A DNA stretch of 64,000 nt, taken from NCBI GenBank assembly GCA_036971615.1, contig JAYKKR010000005.1:1364001-1428000 (forward strand). Direction: 5' to 3'. The notes beneath the pieces were generated by a model. The model ran no database searches. It saw only the letters and a list, made by a program, of their open reading frames with translations, and was not told where the DNA came from. The position numbers and the translations under genes were made by a program. Below, piece by piece: positions 21,972 to 34,456 of this stretch (position 1 is its first letter; every line of letters begins with the position of its first letter). Source of the DNA: Amyloporia xantha (Eukaryota > Basidiomycota > Agaricomycetes > Polyporales > Adustoporiaceae).

Positions 21972-23028
21972 CTACTCCATGGGATTTGTGCGACCGGCCT
22001 GGTGGGAAAGATCAGGATAGGCATGCTGGTAAAGGGTGCTAAGAACCTCACCTGAAGGTCACCACCTCGATCTGGCCCCTCGCTACAGCCGCACAACCAC
22101 TCTGTCCACCACCGCGTCTCCTGCGGCGGCGGCCCCTCTTCCTGAGCCGCGGAAACGACGGGCGGGAGCACTGGCTCTGGTGGTCGATTCGCATGGGGCG
22201 TTTCTGTCCGTGGTGGAGGTGTTCGTGGCGCAGGCAGCCCTAACGGCTGCGGTGGGGGAGGCTGATTTTGAGACGAAGATGATGCGCCAAGCTTGGGACG
22301 CTGCGCCGTGGGGGTCGTCGGCGACACCTCGTCCTGCTCCTCGGGCTCAAAGGGGTTCTTCGAGGTGGATGCGGCCATGATGGCGGATTGGTGATAGTCA
22401 TTCAGTGAGATCGTTGAACCGCCTGGTGTCAGGAAAGGGTTCTCTCCAGGCTCAGGGGACGGCGCAGGAGATATGGCGGGGCTACCCTCGATATCGTCTA
22501 ATGGCAAGGCGTCGTCGGCAGTCCGCAATGCGCGATGTGCGCCGCGGCCACCAAGCGCGGCCTGCTTGGCTCGACTGTTGGGCCACAACAGGCTCGCTCG
22601 CCGGGTGAAACCACCGACGAGGGAACGGTGAGCCACTGGCCGACGTTGCCGACTCGCGCGCTGCCTTCCGCCGCTCTCGCTCTGCAGTCTCCCATTTCCG
22701 CAGATTCTGTACGGACTATTAGCTCACCAATAGCATACGTGGAGGAGGTGCGACTCGCCTCTTCTATCCGCCGGGACTCTGCCTCCTCCTCCTGTGTTGG
22801 TGGGTAGCCATCCCCACCCGCACCCACGTACGTTTCCTCGTCGGCCTCGTCGGCCTCTTCCCCTCGCTCGTCTTCCTGAAATGTCTCCTGGTCGCTCTCT
22901 TTCTCTTTCCCCCTCCTCACACCTCCACTGCTGCTCTCACCAGATGTGCTCGCTTCGATCCATCCCCTGCTAATATCTTCTTCGTCTGGCGAAGGCGGTA
23001 AAGGAGGCAGAGGCGCCGCAGAGGCCAT
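21972..23028 (-). CDS. Basidiomycete-type protein of unknown function with an AGRTNPxE tail; apparent frameshift
   Basis: Unknown function; mostly disordered. It starts MASAAPLPPLPPSPDEED, has an acidic Glu/Asp stretch, a basic helix (NLRKWETAERERRKAARES), RRASLLWP, ENPFLTPGG, proline-rich segments, and a conserved C-terminal block WLCGCSEGPDRGG. A last exon then gives AGRTNPME and stop TAG at 21972-21974. From memory, this ending recurs in Agaricomycete proteins. The cysteines of WLCGC could be lipid-modified or bind metal, which is speculation. The helix frame and the following LVGGFTRRASLLW frame differ by one base, with no room for an intron; the extra base would lie at about 22621-22627 (run of G then A on the plus strand). 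Confidence 0.72.
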
Positions 23029-23440
23029 GGCCCAGTGCTGCGGGTCGTGATGGTCAAGGGGTGTGAGTGAACAAGGCCGTGGAAGTCGTCGAGCGTGTAA
23101 ATCACGCACAACCGAACAATGCCGCGGCGCTCGGTGCTCAATTTGGAAATTCTCTGCACCCGATCTCGGAACAGCCAGATCTCGACGAGCCTCTATAATC
23201 CTCCGGGGCCCTGCTCCCCGCTGAGTCATTCCAGATCTCGCAGTGCTGCTTCGTGGTGAATTGAAAAATTACAATATAATACAAGAAAATACAAAAATTA
23301 CACTTCGAGATCGTAGAAACGCAATTACAGGTCCGTTGTGACGAAATGTGATGTAGTTGGTGGAAGAACAGACTACAGATTTATGGAAAGGAGTCCATTT
23401 CATACTGACCACCAACATTATAGTTGCATCACACTCAGAA

Positions 23441-24860
23441 TTAACCAAAGCTCCGCTTGTCCCCCAAGCGTTGCATGATGAGACTATGGCGGCTACTCTC
23501 CGAGGAGTCGTCCACCGTACTGAAACGGAGCGCGCTCGATCTTGTCATCCCTGTCAGCATGGGCGTTTGCGAGTCGTCGTCGTAAACAGAAGAATCTCGG
23601 AACATTGGTGTGCTGCGAGCGCTCCTAGACGAGCCGAGTGCGAAGGATGGGATAGAGTCCTGTGCAACTTTTTGCATATCCAAGACGTTCTGGCGGAGGG
23701 CATTCTGAAAGAAGACGAGCATAAAAATTGATTTTTGCCGAGGGAACGGAATAGACGACATACCTGCTCTTGCCAATACTGCATGCGCTTGTCTCGCTCG
23801 ATCTCTCGTTCCTTCTTGTGGAAGAAAACCATACCTAAAAGGGTGGCAAGGATTCCTACGGCAGGCATTCAGTCGGTTGTTCATTCAGGCTTGCACCGAG
23901 AACATACCTCCGCACGAGCCAACTCCAACAATAGCGTAAACCCACGTTGCTACATGGGCAGGGGAATCCGTCCTAGCGCCGCAGACACCAGATGCGAGGC
24001 AATTGTATGTTGAACATCTGTTTCGATCACATCAGCCGGATGGGCGCTGCCAAGCTAGCGTATCTTACTCACTCCTTGTCCGCGTTGCATGCACTTCGGA
24101 TGGCCTTCGTCTGCAAACAGCGCAGCTGGGAACCGTCGCAATAGAGGCCGACTTGACAGTTATCCCTGCCGATCGGCGATGAACGGTGATCACGGCACAG
24201 CATCAGCAGGTACTTACCGCGACACAATATCGGCGTTCTCTGTGCCGTCATGGCCAAACGCAGAGAACACGGTGTTCTGCACCACACATGCCTCACCCAG
24301 AGTGGCGTTCGCCCACCTGAATGGGATAGTCAGCTACACGTAGAGACTAAATAATACGGCATGAATATCGACCCACATGCACACATTGTTTAGGCACACA
24401 GATCCATTGACGTTCAGACCAAGTCCACTATTATCTGCGAGTGTTTTGAAGCTGGGGGGCCCTTCGCACTGGTCTGTATGATATTTGATACATTTTAGCG
24501 GCCATTAAAAGAGTGGGATTGCGTACCGTCTCTGTTGAACTGGCAAGGGCTGCCTACGGACAGAACGGGCAAACATTGGCTCCCCTCGTCCGGACAGAAT
24601 TGAGCTCTTTTACACATCGGCGGAAGCGAAGATTCTGCAGTGTATCCGAAGGGGAATATGTCTTTTCTGCATCCCTTCAACTCGCAAATTCCAGAGGATG
24701 CGCAGTATGTCACGGAGTCGCATTCGGAGTAAAATTGATAAGTCCCGCGCTCCAGATGCTGATTATTGACTGAGCAGTTTCCGCCATGTTTGACGTCTCC
24801 AGCCTTCACGACGTAAAAGGCACAGGGGAAGAAAAGAAGGACCAGCGATGAAAAAAACAT
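23441..24860 (-). CDS. Secreted-type cysteine-rich ectodomain with one transmembrane segment (unknown function)
   Basis: Not assigned to a named family. Starts with a clear signal peptide (MFFSSLVLLFFPCAFYVVKAG). The ectodomain is rich in cysteines in regular spacing (GGNCSVNNQ, FYSECDSVTYCASSGICELKGC, CKRAQFCPDEGSQC, GSPCQFNRDG, GEACVVQNTVF, NCQVGLYCDGSQLRC). A glycine-rich hydrophobic segment around 23880-23950 (AIVGVGSCGG joined to GILATLLGMVFFHKK) is the likely membrane span. A basic-coiled stretch (KEREIERDKRMQYWQEQ) and a serine-rich cytoplasmic tail with possible phosphosites follow. Topology resembles fungal wall sensors, but there is no WSC motif. About seven exons. Stop TAA at 23441-23443. 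Confidence 0.78.
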
Positions 24861-26266
24861 GATTATGCCCGCCAGAGCCTGAGCCTTCGAACCGTTAAAC
24901 GGGGGATCACTCGAAAGCCAGTCTCCGAGAGCCTGCTATAAGTATACGAGGATATTGAAACAAGTAGTGAAACAACCAGCTTTAGGCGGGCGCGTCCGAC
25001 TTGTCCGAGGGCGCAATTACCACGTGCACACCCATCATTGGCATTTGGAGTTATAGCCACATGTAGCTGAAGTATTCTTACTACTATCTGACTACGACCA
25101 CCAGTGAAATGTTTACGGCGGACGCCTTCAGTTCGCTCCAGCAGACAAAGCTAAAATTTTAACGTCAGGAAATGTCAATTCGAAGCGAATTCAAAGTAGG
25201 TCAACAGAGATAAATGAAATGGAGCGGACTAGCTTGCTCAAGTGACGGGGCACACTTCAGACATAGACTCTGACCGCAGTACAAGAGAGAACTCACATAA
25301 ATCGCTCTCGGACATGCATCATCAATCCGGAGCGATTGCACTGTATCTCCGTTTAGGCCGCTTGCCGTTTAGTGCCCCCCGACATCGCTTTGAAACGTCA
25401 TGGATGGCTGACTTGCGCACGCCGAAGCCGTTGCCATATCGTGCAGGTACGTGTGGACCGGTCCAATGGGCTGTCAAGTAGAAAACGGCGTTCGAAGCTT
25501 CGGAGAATGCCAATTGTACACGCGATACGCACGGATTAATGAACCCAGAGGTAAGAGCTATTTTCGCCCGCATAATCGCAGTCAAGAGATCAGACACTCA
25601 GAGCATGCCGATATCAAGCCCTCGCCGTGGAACAGTCGTACAATAATTACATGACACCGGAGAAATGTACTGACCGCTGAGTAAGTCGTCGAAGGACGTT
25701 GGGTAATACAAGCCATGCACGGAACAAATACATCGCTAGGCCACACCGTTTGATGGCGCTATAAAGAGCATATACAAATGTAAAGTAACACAAAGGCGAC
25801 CCGGTGGATCGCTGAATCCTCTGTGGGATTGTAATCAGCCCGACCTCCCAGGAAGGCGGTCGAAGATATGGGGATAAGTTTCCACAATTATGCTACGATG
25901 TTCACCATGTTTAAACATCCAGCAGGTCGTAGAGGCACAAAAGTCGAGCGACATGTGTCAGATATCGACCAGATAACAGTTGACCTCCACACCTCTCCCA
26001 AAGAAGTATGACAAGCCCTCCACACTATCCGTGTGACATCCGGACTAAATCATTATCTGCAACGTTTACCGGCTGATACATTGAATAAAGTGCTTGCGGC
26101 GGCCAATGAGGGTGGGCGCAGCGAGCAATCTGTTCATCTCCCATGTACCACCGAGGACGGTATTCCTTGAGAGGACTGAGCGGCGCACAACATCCATGTA
26201 GGCGAAACTAGGACTACATAGTCAGGATGCTGCTTGTGACGCTTGCGAAAATATAAATAAATCATA
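24861..26266. other. Gene-free stretch of 1.4 kb
   Basis: Promoter side of the cysteine-rich membrane protein, then anonymous sequence with only short open frames. A repeat element begins at its right end. No gene or RNA supported. Confidence 0.5.
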
Positions 26267-27188
26267 AAAGAGTGGGAGGACAGGGGTATTGTGGCGCGCG
26301 TAGCGCGCGTGGAAACCACCTGGCACCCACGTTGGCCGCGTGGCTGCCATGCGACCGCAGGTCGTCCCATTAGAGTAGCTGCGCGCAGCGCGAGAATTGG
26401 CGGCGGGCTCCGCGCAGCGGCAGGGGGGTCCGCGGGGGTCTCCCCCGCGCAAGGATCAAAGTAAACTACATTCTTGCTGCAACGGGAACGGTCCTCCCAC
26501 AGGAGCTGTGTGCAGCGCGAGAGTTGATACCGGGCCCGGTGTCTCCCCCACGCAAGGATTCAAAAAATATAATACAGCATCCCCGTGGCAACGGGCACCA
26601 GCTCAGTGCAGCAGTCGTCCCATAGCTATAGCGTGCAGCACGGGCTCGCATCGGGTCCCCCTGTGCACTACTATGTCGGCTGCAACGGGAATCTGTGTCA
26701 GTGCACTTGCAGCGGGTGTCTCAGGATGACCAGCACAAGTATCCAGAAAATGGTAAACATATGATATGCCTGCTGCAACGGGAACAGGCACCATCGGGTC
26801 TCTCCCCTATGCGCTATGTCCACTGTGCATCAATGGGAACCAGCATCAGCACATTCTTTAATGCATTGCTCCGTGCAGTGTTTTTCCTTGCACAGGTATT
26901 CAAATTTAATTTAATTTAAAGTGTTGCTACTGAACGGAAAGGGGTGTCGGGCGTGAAGCACCCTCTTTAGTGCTGTACTTCCCCGCAACGGGAACGGGTC
27001 ACGGGCACGAAGTGCCCGTTGGTGGGCAAACTGGATTAGTGGATGAGACCTCAAATTCAAAGGTGCAAAGCACCTGCGTGGCCAAGCCACGGGTATCGTC
27101 ACTAGAAGACACTCCATTATAATTGTATTATCTGCATTCAAAGGCGCAAAGCGCCTTGCGTGGCAAAGCCACGGGTAAAGACGCTAGT
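26267..27188 (-). repeat. Dispersed repeat, copy A (about 920 bp), rich in mini-palindromes
   Basis: Shares both ends and internal order with the reverse-oriented copy at 56843-57632. One end carries a GC-rich block with GCGCGCGTAGCGCGCG and GGGGTCCGCGGGGGTCTCC. The other end carries short hairpins with small loops: GGCGCAAAGCGCC, GTGGCAAAGCCAC, GGTGCAAAGCACC and GGGCACGAAGTGCCC. In between, the motif CTGCAACGGGAAC recurs about every 60-150 bp (near 26479, 26590, 26686, 26776, 26986). No coding capacity. Strand is set so that copy B is plus. Confidence 0.85.
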
Positions 27189-27205
27189 TTGCACCTGCCT
27201 TGCGA

Positions 27206-28308
27206 TCATGTCTTACGCGAAATACCCCGAGAGATCCCGATCGCTCCAGATGATCGAGTCGATGCTGATGATGCTGGTCGGTTTGCTGCGGTTGTAGCGG
27301 CACCGCGTCCCCCGCGTATACCAGCAGTAGATGCTACAGGGACGCAAGAATAGTCGGTTCTCTACGAATTGACAAGAAGTTGAAGTAGCCTTACCAGCAC
27401 GTGCTCCAGCTCTCATTCCCCTCATGGAAGCCCTAGTTCCCCTCACTCCTCTGACCCCACTGCCTCTCCCTGCTTGCTTGGCTGCCTCCTCCCGGGCTTT
27501 CTCGAGCCTCTCTCGCTCTTCGCGCTCCTTACGGTCCTGCTCTTCACGCTCCAGTCGCTCCCGTTCACGCTGTGCGGCAAGAGCACGCTCCTCTTCCTCA
27601 CGATGAGCGCGTTCAATTGCTTCATGGTACTCACGCTCAATGATTTGTTCGTCCTGTTGATGTAAATAAACAAGAGGGCGACTCAGTGGACTGCAACAGC
27701 GTACCACCTCTGCCCCTTCCCACCGCTCGTCCGTTATCAAGCGTGCGATACTCTCCGACTTTGATAGAATTCTGACATACTTGTCGAGCAATGCACTCGT
27801 ATGTTCTAGTTGTGTTGCTACTCGCTTGAGGGCCACGCGGCTTAGGTTGTTCGCTAGGTGGCTATAAAGCACTGTTACTCACCTCAGTGCTAGACCTAGA
27901 TTCCTTTAATGCTTCCTTGTACACCTCAAACGCAGAGTTCAGCTTCTTCAATATGAAGAGATCGTGCTGCAGTTTTTCCTCTCGCGTTTTGGCCGCCAGC
28001 TTCCTTGTCTTCTCCACATCTTCTTGAGTCATTGTCTGGTCGAGCTCTTCGTCCGGGTCTGGGGCATACTCTTCGGCAGTACTTTCATCTGCGTAGCTCG
28101 GTTCTTGTGGACGCGGTTGGGCAAGCAGACTGAATTTTGGCCGGCGAGATGGCCCAGGGAGAGGTCGGTCGGGAAGCGATAGTTCAGAGAGAGACAGGTC
28201 GTCCCCGCCCGGACCTGTACGTGACGAGCTGGCACTGAGCGAGGACTCGGAGAGTAGGCGAGAGCCACTTGGAAATTCATTCAGCTCTGATATGTTGGGG
28301 GAGTCCAT
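27206..28308 (-). CDS. DUO1: DASH complex subunit Duo1
   Basis: Kinetochore-microtubule coupling component of the fungal DASH/Dam1 ring. Start MDSPNISELNEFPSGSR; a serine-rich N-terminal region is followed by the Duo1 helical core: EEKLQHDLFILKKLNSAFEV, YKEALKES, LEHTSALLDKYVRILSKSES and ARLITDERWEGAE. A highly charged Glu/Arg coiled coil and a glycine-arginine-rich tail (GSGVRGVRGTR, GIRGGRGAA) follow. The last exon ends RGISRKT with TGA at 27206-27208. Diverges from BRE1; the two start codons are 240 bp apart, so they share a promoter region. The repeat copy A ends only about 20 bp beyond the stop codon. Confidence 0.9.
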
Positions 28309-28549
28309 AGTGAGTGGCGGGACGAAGTGGCAAGTCAGTGAAGCCTCCGGAGAGAACGCGTCCTACCGCGACTCCCGCGCCGCGAACATGGGGGTCTTGC
28401 CACGTGCCCGTGTTTCTCAGCGGGCGGTTTACAGTCGGAGATTGAACAATTCAAACCCCTTCCAGGCCGCTCGACATCTTGCTCATTCTTCCAAGTCGTC
28501 CTTCACGACCGCATTCTTGTTGCGTGCGTTGTTCATTATTCCTTTCGCT

Positions 28550-31500
28550 ATGTCAGAGACGAAGAAGCGGCCACTTTCAGAGGATGCTGAGGAGCTGCGT
28601 CCAAAGAAGCGAGTTGTGAGCGACGACCATGACACCCCCCGTCATCTCAATGGCGTTGATTCACAAGTCGATGAACCGAGGGATGACCATAATTTGGAGG
28701 TGCAAAACCATGTTTGGTGTTAGGGTGCATAGGTCTGACTTAGGTGCGAGTGCAGATGTTCCGGAAAGATGCTATCTATAGGAGAATGAAGCACTACTCT
28801 CGCGAATACGAAAGGAGTGAGGCTAGAGTGGCCGAGTTGGAACGACGGCGAAGTACATGCGAGGCCGGCCTGGCTGCTCTAGAAGCGTGTTGGACCCAGG
28901 TACCGTGTCCGTTCAAGCTGCGTACGTCGTGATTGCTCATAAATATGTTAGATTATCAGTACCATACGTTCATTGGTGAAGCCTGAAGATCTGCCGCCAT
29001 TGGATGTGAATACCAACGGTAAGTACGGCATTTGATTGTAAGACGTTGGCCTAATGGTCGAGCCTCAGACTTGTTCGACTTGACCGCGCATGTTTCCGAT
29101 GATTCGGATCTGGAGTATGTGGATGCATTACGGAACAAGATGCACGCTACATCTGAATTAGTTGGTGCATTTGTTCGGCTTGGTGGACAGTCATCAGCCC
29201 CTCCAGTGAAGGATGAATTGTATCAATCCTGTCAGAAGACTCAAACTGAAGTCAGTCATCTGCAAGGTCACTTATTCTGCTGACTTACCCATCCAACCGA
29301 CAGTGCTCAACTCTACGCTCTGAGTTATCGTTGATGCGAAATAAGCTGCGGCATGTTGAACTTGAGCGAGACAAGTATCACGAGGATCTTGTTGCTGCCG
29401 AGAAGCGTTTGGATCGGTTACAGAGCAAGACTGTATCCAGTGTACAAAGTCAGCCACTGAAGACGGAGATGAAGGCAGAATCACCTCCAGACATGTCGGC
29501 CTCCCCAGCTGTGAGTGGTTCGGTCAATTGGTGGGAGTTCCGGACATTTCTGATCCTGAACATCGTCCTGACTATATACAGCAACCACTACCGGTTGCCA
29601 ATGGGTCTGATCCTGTGGATGACGATGACTGGCGGGAAATTGCACATTTACGCTACAAGCAGCTTGGAGAGCTCCATCACCAAAACACGATTCTGAGGAA
29701 CGACATCACGCGGTTGCAGTTAGAGGTACGCAGTCTGTGCTATTCATCTTCTCGTCGCTAATGCACCCATTTAGCTACGTTCTCCTTCAGAAGAAGTCAT
29801 CATCCACTCGTCGTATTACGAGGGGCTGAAAGGGTGGAATTCGGAACTCATAGCTGCTCAAACCGACCATCAAAACGAAATCAGTAAACTCAAGGCAGAG
29901 GTGGAGCAGTTGACAGTGGCGAGACAGTCCTTACACGATAATATTAATGTTGGTTGTTCAGTCCATCTGTGTTCGGCCAATTGACACTTTAATAGGGTGC
30001 TTCTGATCAAGCCGTGCAAGAACTCAAAACGATGTTGATCAAGAGGGATAATGAAAATGCAAGACTCCGTGAGCAGCGGGATCAACAGCTAGCGGAGCTC
30101 AATGAGCGCAAGCAAAAGGACCATGCAAGGCTGCAATCAGCTCATGAATACAGGACGCTTGCCGAGTCGCGTTTGGTATGTAGATATCTAGGCTTTGGAT
30201 CATGCATCAATGACTGAGATTACAGAGCAGGAGCGCATCAAGGTTCTCGTATCCGAGATTAGCAGACTGAAGACCCGCCTCGCCGCGAACATGGGGGACG
30301 AAGATTTGATGTCTTTTCTTTGGCAAGCGGATGCAGATTCTTCCGTCCAGTATGCCAATGATCTGAGGACAAGACTCGCGTAAGTTTGCACCACCACGCT
30401 GAGAACACAACACAATAATGTTATTCCCTGTCTACACTAGTACTGCTGACGATCGGATAAAAGCTTTCGAAATCTGCTTGTCTCGACTCAATCAAGATCA
30501 TCCAGACATTGCACAACACATCAGTTCCGAGAAGGAAGCTCGGGAACAGTTGATTCGATTGCAAAAACAGCTGGAGAAGTATCAGGCAGTATACGGCGAA
30601 GCATCATCCGTCCTCCCACCTAGTGCACAGGATTTATCCGAGCGGTTACAATCGAAAGAAAACGAGATACAGAAGTTGAGCCTGCAGCAGAAACAGCACG
30701 ATCAGGTATGTCGCTCTGGAGTATTGTGCTCCGTTTCTATGGGCCTTCATGACATACTCATTGCCTGGCAGGCCGAATCTGCCTTGTACGCTGAGTTGGA
30801 CAAGTTGTCTGCTGCATGGGAGACACTCGATCGTCAAGTCAAGAGTAAAGTTTTCGATTTGAGCACAATGGAGGAGCGAGTGACGAAGAGTGGCCTTGAC
30901 GTTTGTTTGTTTTCATCAACTAAATATAGTTTCAGCTGATGTTTCGGTATGTATCGACAGAAAGCCAAGTCAGAAAACAAGTACTACTCAGCGATGCGAG
31001 ACAAAGAGGCGGTTGAGACGGAACGCAAAAATCTTTCACGGAACCTGGAGAAGCAAGCCAAGAACATCGAGCGCCTAGTTGAGTCTGAGAAAATACTCTT
31101 AGAGCGAGGGGTAAGCTATTTTGTAACTTATATGTCCGACGTTCTCATAACCGCCATTGGCGTTGTGTAGCGTGAATTGGAGAAAGTGGTGTCACAGTAT
31201 AAAGCTGTAATCGACAAACAAATGTTGGAGTATAAGAACAAAGAGACCGAGCTTGCCGAATCGAAGGTTCGCGCGAATGCCGAGCATCGCCGCTTGCGTG
31301 AGGTATCCATATGCTATTCATCCACTTCATCTTATACGATACTGACTTCGTGCATGCACAAGTTCAATGCTAACTTACAAGCAATCCATCAAACGTTTAA
31401 TCGGCGGGAGGTCGAAGTCCGGGCCAAGGAAGAAGAGGTGGCTCGGTTGAAGAAGGAGGCCGAGCGATACGCTGCGAAGATGAAGCTTCAGTTGCAAAAT

Positions 31501-31840
31501 CAGAGTGCAAGCTCAAGTACAAGAGAGGCGCAGCTGCAGAGTGAGGTCGAGAAGTGCATGGTCAGTTGGCATTGTTCGCCATGCTCCGGAATCTAAAATA
31601 TCCGCACTACAGAGCATTTTGAAGTGTTCCACGTGCAAACAGAACATGCGCAACACGGTAATAACCAAGTGCATGCATTGTGCGTCGCTAGTTGCTCAGT
31701 CTTGTCGTCTTCAACTGATCTCTGTCTCAGCTTTTTGCAAGTCTTGTGTAGATTCACGAATAGCAACTCGTCAACGCAAGTGTCCTGCTTGCAATCTACC
31801 ATTTTCGCAGGGAGAAGTTCAGTCGTTGTTCTTCCAATAA
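28550..31840 (+). CDS. BRE1: E3 ubiquitin ligase BRE1 (histone H2B)
   Basis: RING ligase that with Rad6 monoubiquitinates histone H2B, supporting transcription elongation. Start MSETKKRPLSEDAEELRPKK with a nuclear-signal-like basic stretch. The body is a long series of coiled-coil exons (KDAIYRRMKHYSREYERSE, RNKLRHVELERDKYHEDL, EQERIKVLVSEISRLKTRL, REVEVRAKEEEVARLKKE) split by more than ten introns. The C-terminal RING finger runs over the last two exons: CSTCKQNMRNTVITKCMH, then FCKSCVDSRIATRQRKCPAC and NLPFSQGEVQSLFFQ, stop at 31838-31840. The zinc ligands are complete. Domain order and length match fungal Bre1. The exact joins of the middle exons were not all verified. Confidence 0.93.
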
Positions 31841-32912
31841 TTGACTCTTGTAGCAAGCTGTTTTCATATATGTTATTACTTTCGAACTTCTTTTGGTTTA
31901 TCCCGTTTGTATAAGTCCTTTGAATGCGTCACGTTCATTATCCTAGTACTTTCAATGATATTACTGCGATGTCCCGGCTGGCAAATAATGCAAATACATA
32001 CACATGCCATGGCTACCATCGTGCTGAGCATTAAAAACCTAGTTGCCTTTCGCAAGCTCGGACGACCACTGACCAGGGTCCAGGGACGACCTCATGTTCC
32101 ATCAGAAGCGTGGGAACGCGATTTGTCTACTTATATGTGAAAATTTCTCTTCTTCGACAGCCCTCCTCCCCGTCTGCTTCACAGTGCGAAGACCTTTGCA
32201 TGTTCTTGCTGGCTTCGATGCAGTGATTGTTATAGCATGTTTCAAGTCCGTTCTAGAGGTATCTGATAGCCGCCATATGACCTGGTTCGACCGCAGACCG
32301 GGTGTAATCAATGTCAGCCATCGGCAGTCCCGAAACTGGCTTCTCTGTTGGTATATGAAAGTGAGTTTTCAATCCCTCGTTCTGCTTGCAGGGACTTTTA
32401 CGTCTCCTTGTGATGACTACCTATCACATTATCAAGCTCAACAGTCTAATGGTTGACACGTCGACCAGTTGATGATTTGTTACTTCTGCAATTCTGAATC
32501 TTGTTTCGTTCGGCATCGCTTCCACTGGGACAGAACGAGTTACTGATTTTCCTGCCAGGTTTCGATGGCGCCGTGTGTAGGGGAAATTGGATGGTGTACC
32601 GGGGATATTTGTTTTCGAACGTCGTGTCGTGTCGTAGCGTAGATATGTTAGCTTCGCTATTGCAATTGCTCATAGATAGCTGTAATAAACATCGTTGCAT
32701 CCTCGCATGGTACAAACTAAGTTGTGGATACGCTGCATTATCTGCGCTCGCTGTTCATTACCAGTATCGCATGAACCAAGCTGTCCTTCCAAGTAATTGG
32801 TCTAATATTCAGACCCTACTTTTTCTCAATATAGATGATAGTCACGTATAAGCAGACCCATGAAGAATCGCGATTCGCAGCACCTCTATGCTGTTCCCCA
32901 ACCAGTGACTGA
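31841..32912. other. Intergenic, about 1.1 kb
   Basis: Between the 3' ends of BRE1 and the uS9m gene. AT-richer than the genes, with several short open frames that show no family resemblance. A small CGTGTCGTGTCG repetition lies near 32622-32635. Confidence 0.5.
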
Positions 32913-34113
32913 TCACCGCTTGACCCAAGTATACTGTGAACGATGTGAATCGGCATTGTTCGTTTGCAAGAGAGAAAAACGTCACGTACTGCTTTGCGAG
33001 CCTTTGGACGCCCAGTCTTCTTTCTCTCGACCATACGTGGATCGCGCCGCATGAGCTTCGCTAAATTTGGTGTGGGCGGGATGAATTTCCGCTTGTCATT
33101 AAATTTGCATGTGAGACATACCTTTGCGTAAGAGGGGCTCGACATCTGAAGCATGGGCGGCGAGTGCTTTCGCAATACCTAGGCTGATAGCACCGCTCTG
33201 GCCCGTGGTTCCACCGCCTCTTACGAGGGCAAACACATTATATGCGCCAACGAGACCGGCGATCTTAAACGGGCGGACGACGCGTTCACGATCAGCAGGA
33301 ATTGGGCTAGAAGAGAAAGTGGTAAGCTCCATCTGCGTAAGAAGAAGAGCCTACTCACAAATATTGTGAGAGTGGGGTGTTATTAATGAGAATGTTAGTG
33401 GTCGTAACTTTTACGGGAGTGAGAGCGCTATCGTCCATGGCCGAAGTGACGGTTGACGACAGCGGTGGTAGAGATTCTGACTGGACCGCCGTCGCTGCTG
33501 AGGGTGTCCATGCGTCTACAGGAACGTCCTGTTTCTGGACAGGGATGACCCACACGCGAGCCGTGCTCTCCTTTCGCCGACCTATCGTGTAGCTGCGACC
33601 GTATTCGTCAAACTCCACAGGTTTTCTCCGGCCACGAGCAAGGACTGCTTCCTTATTCTCCCGCTCAAAGATTTCGAGAACATTTGCGACCCGGGCGGCC
33701 AGTGCGTCTACTCCCGCGACGTCGGCTATGCGCCGATAGGCGTCCAGCTGGTTCAGTAGTCCAAGCAGCCGGCGATAGCGTGAAGTCGTGAGGGGTGCAT
33801 TCAGCATTTCTGTGAGACCATCCTTGGTCAACCATACGTGCTGGCCGGGCGGAACAGCCTGGCGGGCGAAGGAAGGCAGGGGGAGGAGCTGCAACGTCTG
33901 GAGGGCAGATCGCGTGTGTTGAATGGCGGTCTCGAGCGCATTTATCTGGTCGAAATAGGCGGCACGGCCAGTATAGAAGTTGGGAGACTCGGGGGCCAAT
34001 ATCCGTGGACTTCGTCTATTGACGACGTGTTCGAGGGAGGCCGGGGGAACATACATTGTAGAGTATGCGCGACTCCGAAGAGCCGCACCCACTATACTCC
34101 TAGATAAGTTCAT
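32913..34113 (-). CDS. MRPS9: Mitochondrial small-subunit ribosomal protein uS9m (MRPS9)
   Basis: Component of the mitochondrial 37S/28S ribosomal subunit. The start [20 protein letters not shown] is a typical mitochondrial presequence; an upstream in-frame start at 34200 is less likely. The fungal-type N-terminal extension includes [31 protein letters not shown] and [12 protein letters not shown]. The uS9 fold is spread over later exons: [79 protein letters not shown] tiny last exon gives the universal ending YTWVKR, with stop TGA at 32913-32915. Confidence 0.92.
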
Positions 34114-34456
34114 GCTGTCGGCGTCGGGGCGAGGGAGCGTCTGGCACGGTACAGTGTACACGGCGTTGCCAGTGCGCTGCAGCGAGCGATCGGCGGGCAA
34201 TAATTTCAGGTCAAGCTATAGAACGTGACGTGAATGAACTTCCTGTTTTGGATGGCAATGTACGCCGTCATACAGTATACTGTGCACGCCCGCCTTCGCA
34301 TTCGAGTGATTCGACCGTGACATCTCTGGGTGGCTCTGGGAATCTGGTATTCCTTCCTATTTTGTGTGGTATTTCACGACGGCCACGTAGAAACAAATTG
34401 TAACCGGAACACGCTACACTTCAACGTGTCAGGCTATTGTACCAACCCACAGGACC

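Noticed and set aside
32270..32300. tRNA-like B-box (GGTTCGACC) near 32284
   Set aside because: No matching A-box or cloverleaf at proper spacing.
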